Source: an uncultured Oscillospiraceae bacterium | Lineage (GTDB): Bacteria; Bacillota; Clostridia; Oscillospirales; Oscillospiraceae | Direction of reading: 5' to 3' | NCBI GenBank assembly: GCA_910588045.1 | Contig: CAJUPS010000125.1 | Span: 1-7,760, forward strand | DNA length: 7,760 nt | Part shown: one piece after another, positions 6,754 to 7,760 of the stretch | Position numbering within the stretch: position 1 is the stretch's first letter | How the letters are laid out: the number at the start of each line of letters is the position of its first letter | Notes under the pieces: generated by a model | Told to the model about the DNA's origin: nothing | Seen by the model: the letters and a program-made list of their open reading frames with translations, nothing else | Database searches by the model: none | Program-made: the position numbers and the translations under genes

Positions 6754-7760
6754 TTACGGCGTCACGTCCAGCTTCCGCACGACCCTGGCGCAGCGGCCGC
6801 AGAGGGTGGGATGCTCGCTGTCGCTGCCCACGCTGGGCAGGATCTTCCAGCAGCGCTCGCACTTGGTCCCCTGGGCGGGTTCCACCCGGACCTCCGCCAC
6901 ATCGGAGGACACCTCCGCCTGGGAGACGATCAGCAGGTCCGCCAGCTCGTCCATACTTACCAGCCTTGATCCGGCGATTCGTCCGGCCGGGATCGTGACC
7001 CGGGCCTCCAGGCTCTTGCCGATCTTCTTCTCGTTCCGGGCGGCCTCCAGGGCGCCGTTGACCGTGTTGCGCACATCGATCAGGCCGCTCCAGGCCGCCA
7101 TAGCGTCCTCGTCCAGGGCGTAGTCCGCAAAGGGCTTGTTCATCTGATTGAGCACCACGTTCCGGGGATCGTCGCCAGTGCGGTGGGGCATGGCCTGCCA
7201 GATCTCGTCGCAGGTGAAGGCCAGGATGGGGGCGAAGATCTTGGTCATGGTGTCCAAAATCAGCCACAGGGCCGTCTGGGCGCTGCGCCGGGACAGGCCG
7301 TCCTTTTCGTCGCAGTAGAGCCGGTCCTTGATGATGTCCAGATAGAAGCTGGACAGCTCCACCACGCAGAAATCGTTGACCGCGTGGCTGACCACGTGGA
7401 ACTCATAGTTCCGGTAGGCCGCCTCGCACCGCTCAATGAGGGCGTTGAGCTTCGTCACCGCCCAGCGGTCCAGCTCCAGCATCTCCGCCGGGCTCACCAG
7501 CTTGTCGGCGTCGAAGCCGTCCAGGTTGCCCAGGCAGTACCGGGCGGTGTTGCGGAATTTCAGATAGCTCTGACTGAGCTGCTTGAAGATGTTGTCGGAG
7601 CACCGCACGTCCGCGTGGTAGTCGGCGGACCCGGCCCACAGGCGGATCATGTCCGCGCCGTACTTCTTGAAGATTTCGGCGGGGTCCACGCCGTTGCCCA
7701 GGGACTTGTGCATGGCCTTGCCCTCGCCGTCCACGGTCCAGCCGTGGGTGACGCACTCCT
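6754..7760 (-). CDS. ileS: Isoleucine-tRNA ligase, C-terminal part (5' end beyond window)
   Basis: IleRS charges tRNA-Ile with isoleucine in the cytosol. Only the last 334 complete codons plus part of one more are present; the reading frame is open to the window edge. The visible part starts just before the class I signature loop, here AMHKS followed by LGNG (canonical KMSKS). Then comes the motif containing IRLWAGSADYHADVR and the helical anticodon-binding domain (for example the stretch from ELDRWAVTKL to FAPILAFTCDEIWQAMP). At the C-terminus is a zinc finger with two CxxC pairs, CERC and CGRC, 16 residues apart. The finger marks the bacterial IleRS type. A GTG at 7732-7734 is an internal valine, not a start, since the upstream codons (Glu-Cys-Val-Thr-His-Gly-Trp-Thr) continue the IleRS reading. 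The Rossmann domain with HIGH and the editing domain lie outside. The gene ends at TAA and is followed by a hairpin. Confidence 0.96.
   Translation of the reverse strand, partial: ECVTHGWTVDGEGKAMHKSLGNGVDPAEIFKKYGADMIRLWAGSADYHADVRCSDNIFKQLSQSYLKFRNTARYCLGNLDGFDADKLVSPAEMLELDRWAVTKLNALIERCEAAYRNYEFHVVSHAVNDFCVVELSSFYLDIIKDRLYCDEKDGLSRRSAQTALWLILDTMTKIFAPILAFTCDEIWQAMPHRTGDDPRNVVLNQMNKPFADYALDEDAMAAWSGLIDVRNTVNGALEAARNEKKIGKSLEARVTIPAGRIAGSRLVSMDELADLLIVSQAEVSSDVAEVRVEPAQGTKCERCWKILPSVGSDSEHPTLCGRCARVVRKLDVTP

Noticed and set aside
6754..7734. GTG at 7732-7734 as the start of a short separate gene
   Set aside because: The frame continues upstream to the window edge with IleRS-like residues, so the GTG is an internal valine of ileS.
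1..7760. CRISPR array, tRNA or rRNA genes, insertion sequence, transposase or phage genes
   Set aside because: I saw no regularly spaced direct repeats, no cloverleaf with a CCA-adjacent acceptor stem, and no transposase- or integrase-like reading frame.

Overview
The window is GC-rich (low 60s percent by eye) and carries four genes, all ordinary housekeeping or metabolic types. The sequence style suggests a gut-type, GC-rich member of the Clostridia, probably Oscillospiraceae in the Flavonifractor / Pseudoflavonifractor / Oscillibacter neighbourhood. The evidence is a single-chain clostridial-type PurL, strong GGAGG-type ribosome binding sites, an aldo/keto reductase with a C-terminal ferredoxin domain, and a palindrome-rich intergenic block of a kind I associate with these genomes. 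The family-level assignment is an inference and was not checked by search.

Layout. Positions 1-362 hold no credible gene. They contain a run of inverted repeats that looks like a dispersed repeat element, followed by a GC hairpin just upstream of purD. Positions 363-5422 (+ strand) are purD and purL, coupled by a TAATG overlap: the 3' end of a de novo purine biosynthesis operon whose earlier genes, if present, lie to the left of the window. A strong hairpin terminator fills the 43-bp gap to a convergent gene. Positions 5466-6569 (- strand) encode an iron-sulfur aldo/keto reductase. Its promoter at 6623-6653 has the 19-bp spacer and central dyad of MerR-family regulated promoters. Positions 6754-7760 (- strand) are the 3' part of ileS, cut by the window edge, with a hairpin between its stop codon and the reductase promoter.

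How they work together. PurD makes glycinamide ribonucleotide (GAR) from phosphoribosylamine and glycine. After formylation to FGAR by an enzyme not in the window, PurL converts FGAR to FGAM using glutamine and ATP. The reductase and IleRS are functionally separate. The reductase looks individually regulated, probably by a reactive-compound or metal sensor of the MerR family encoded elsewhere.

I see no wholly new system here. The observations most worth a second look are the MerR-type promoter, the palindromic block inside the purine operon, and the variant KMSKS motif in IleRS.
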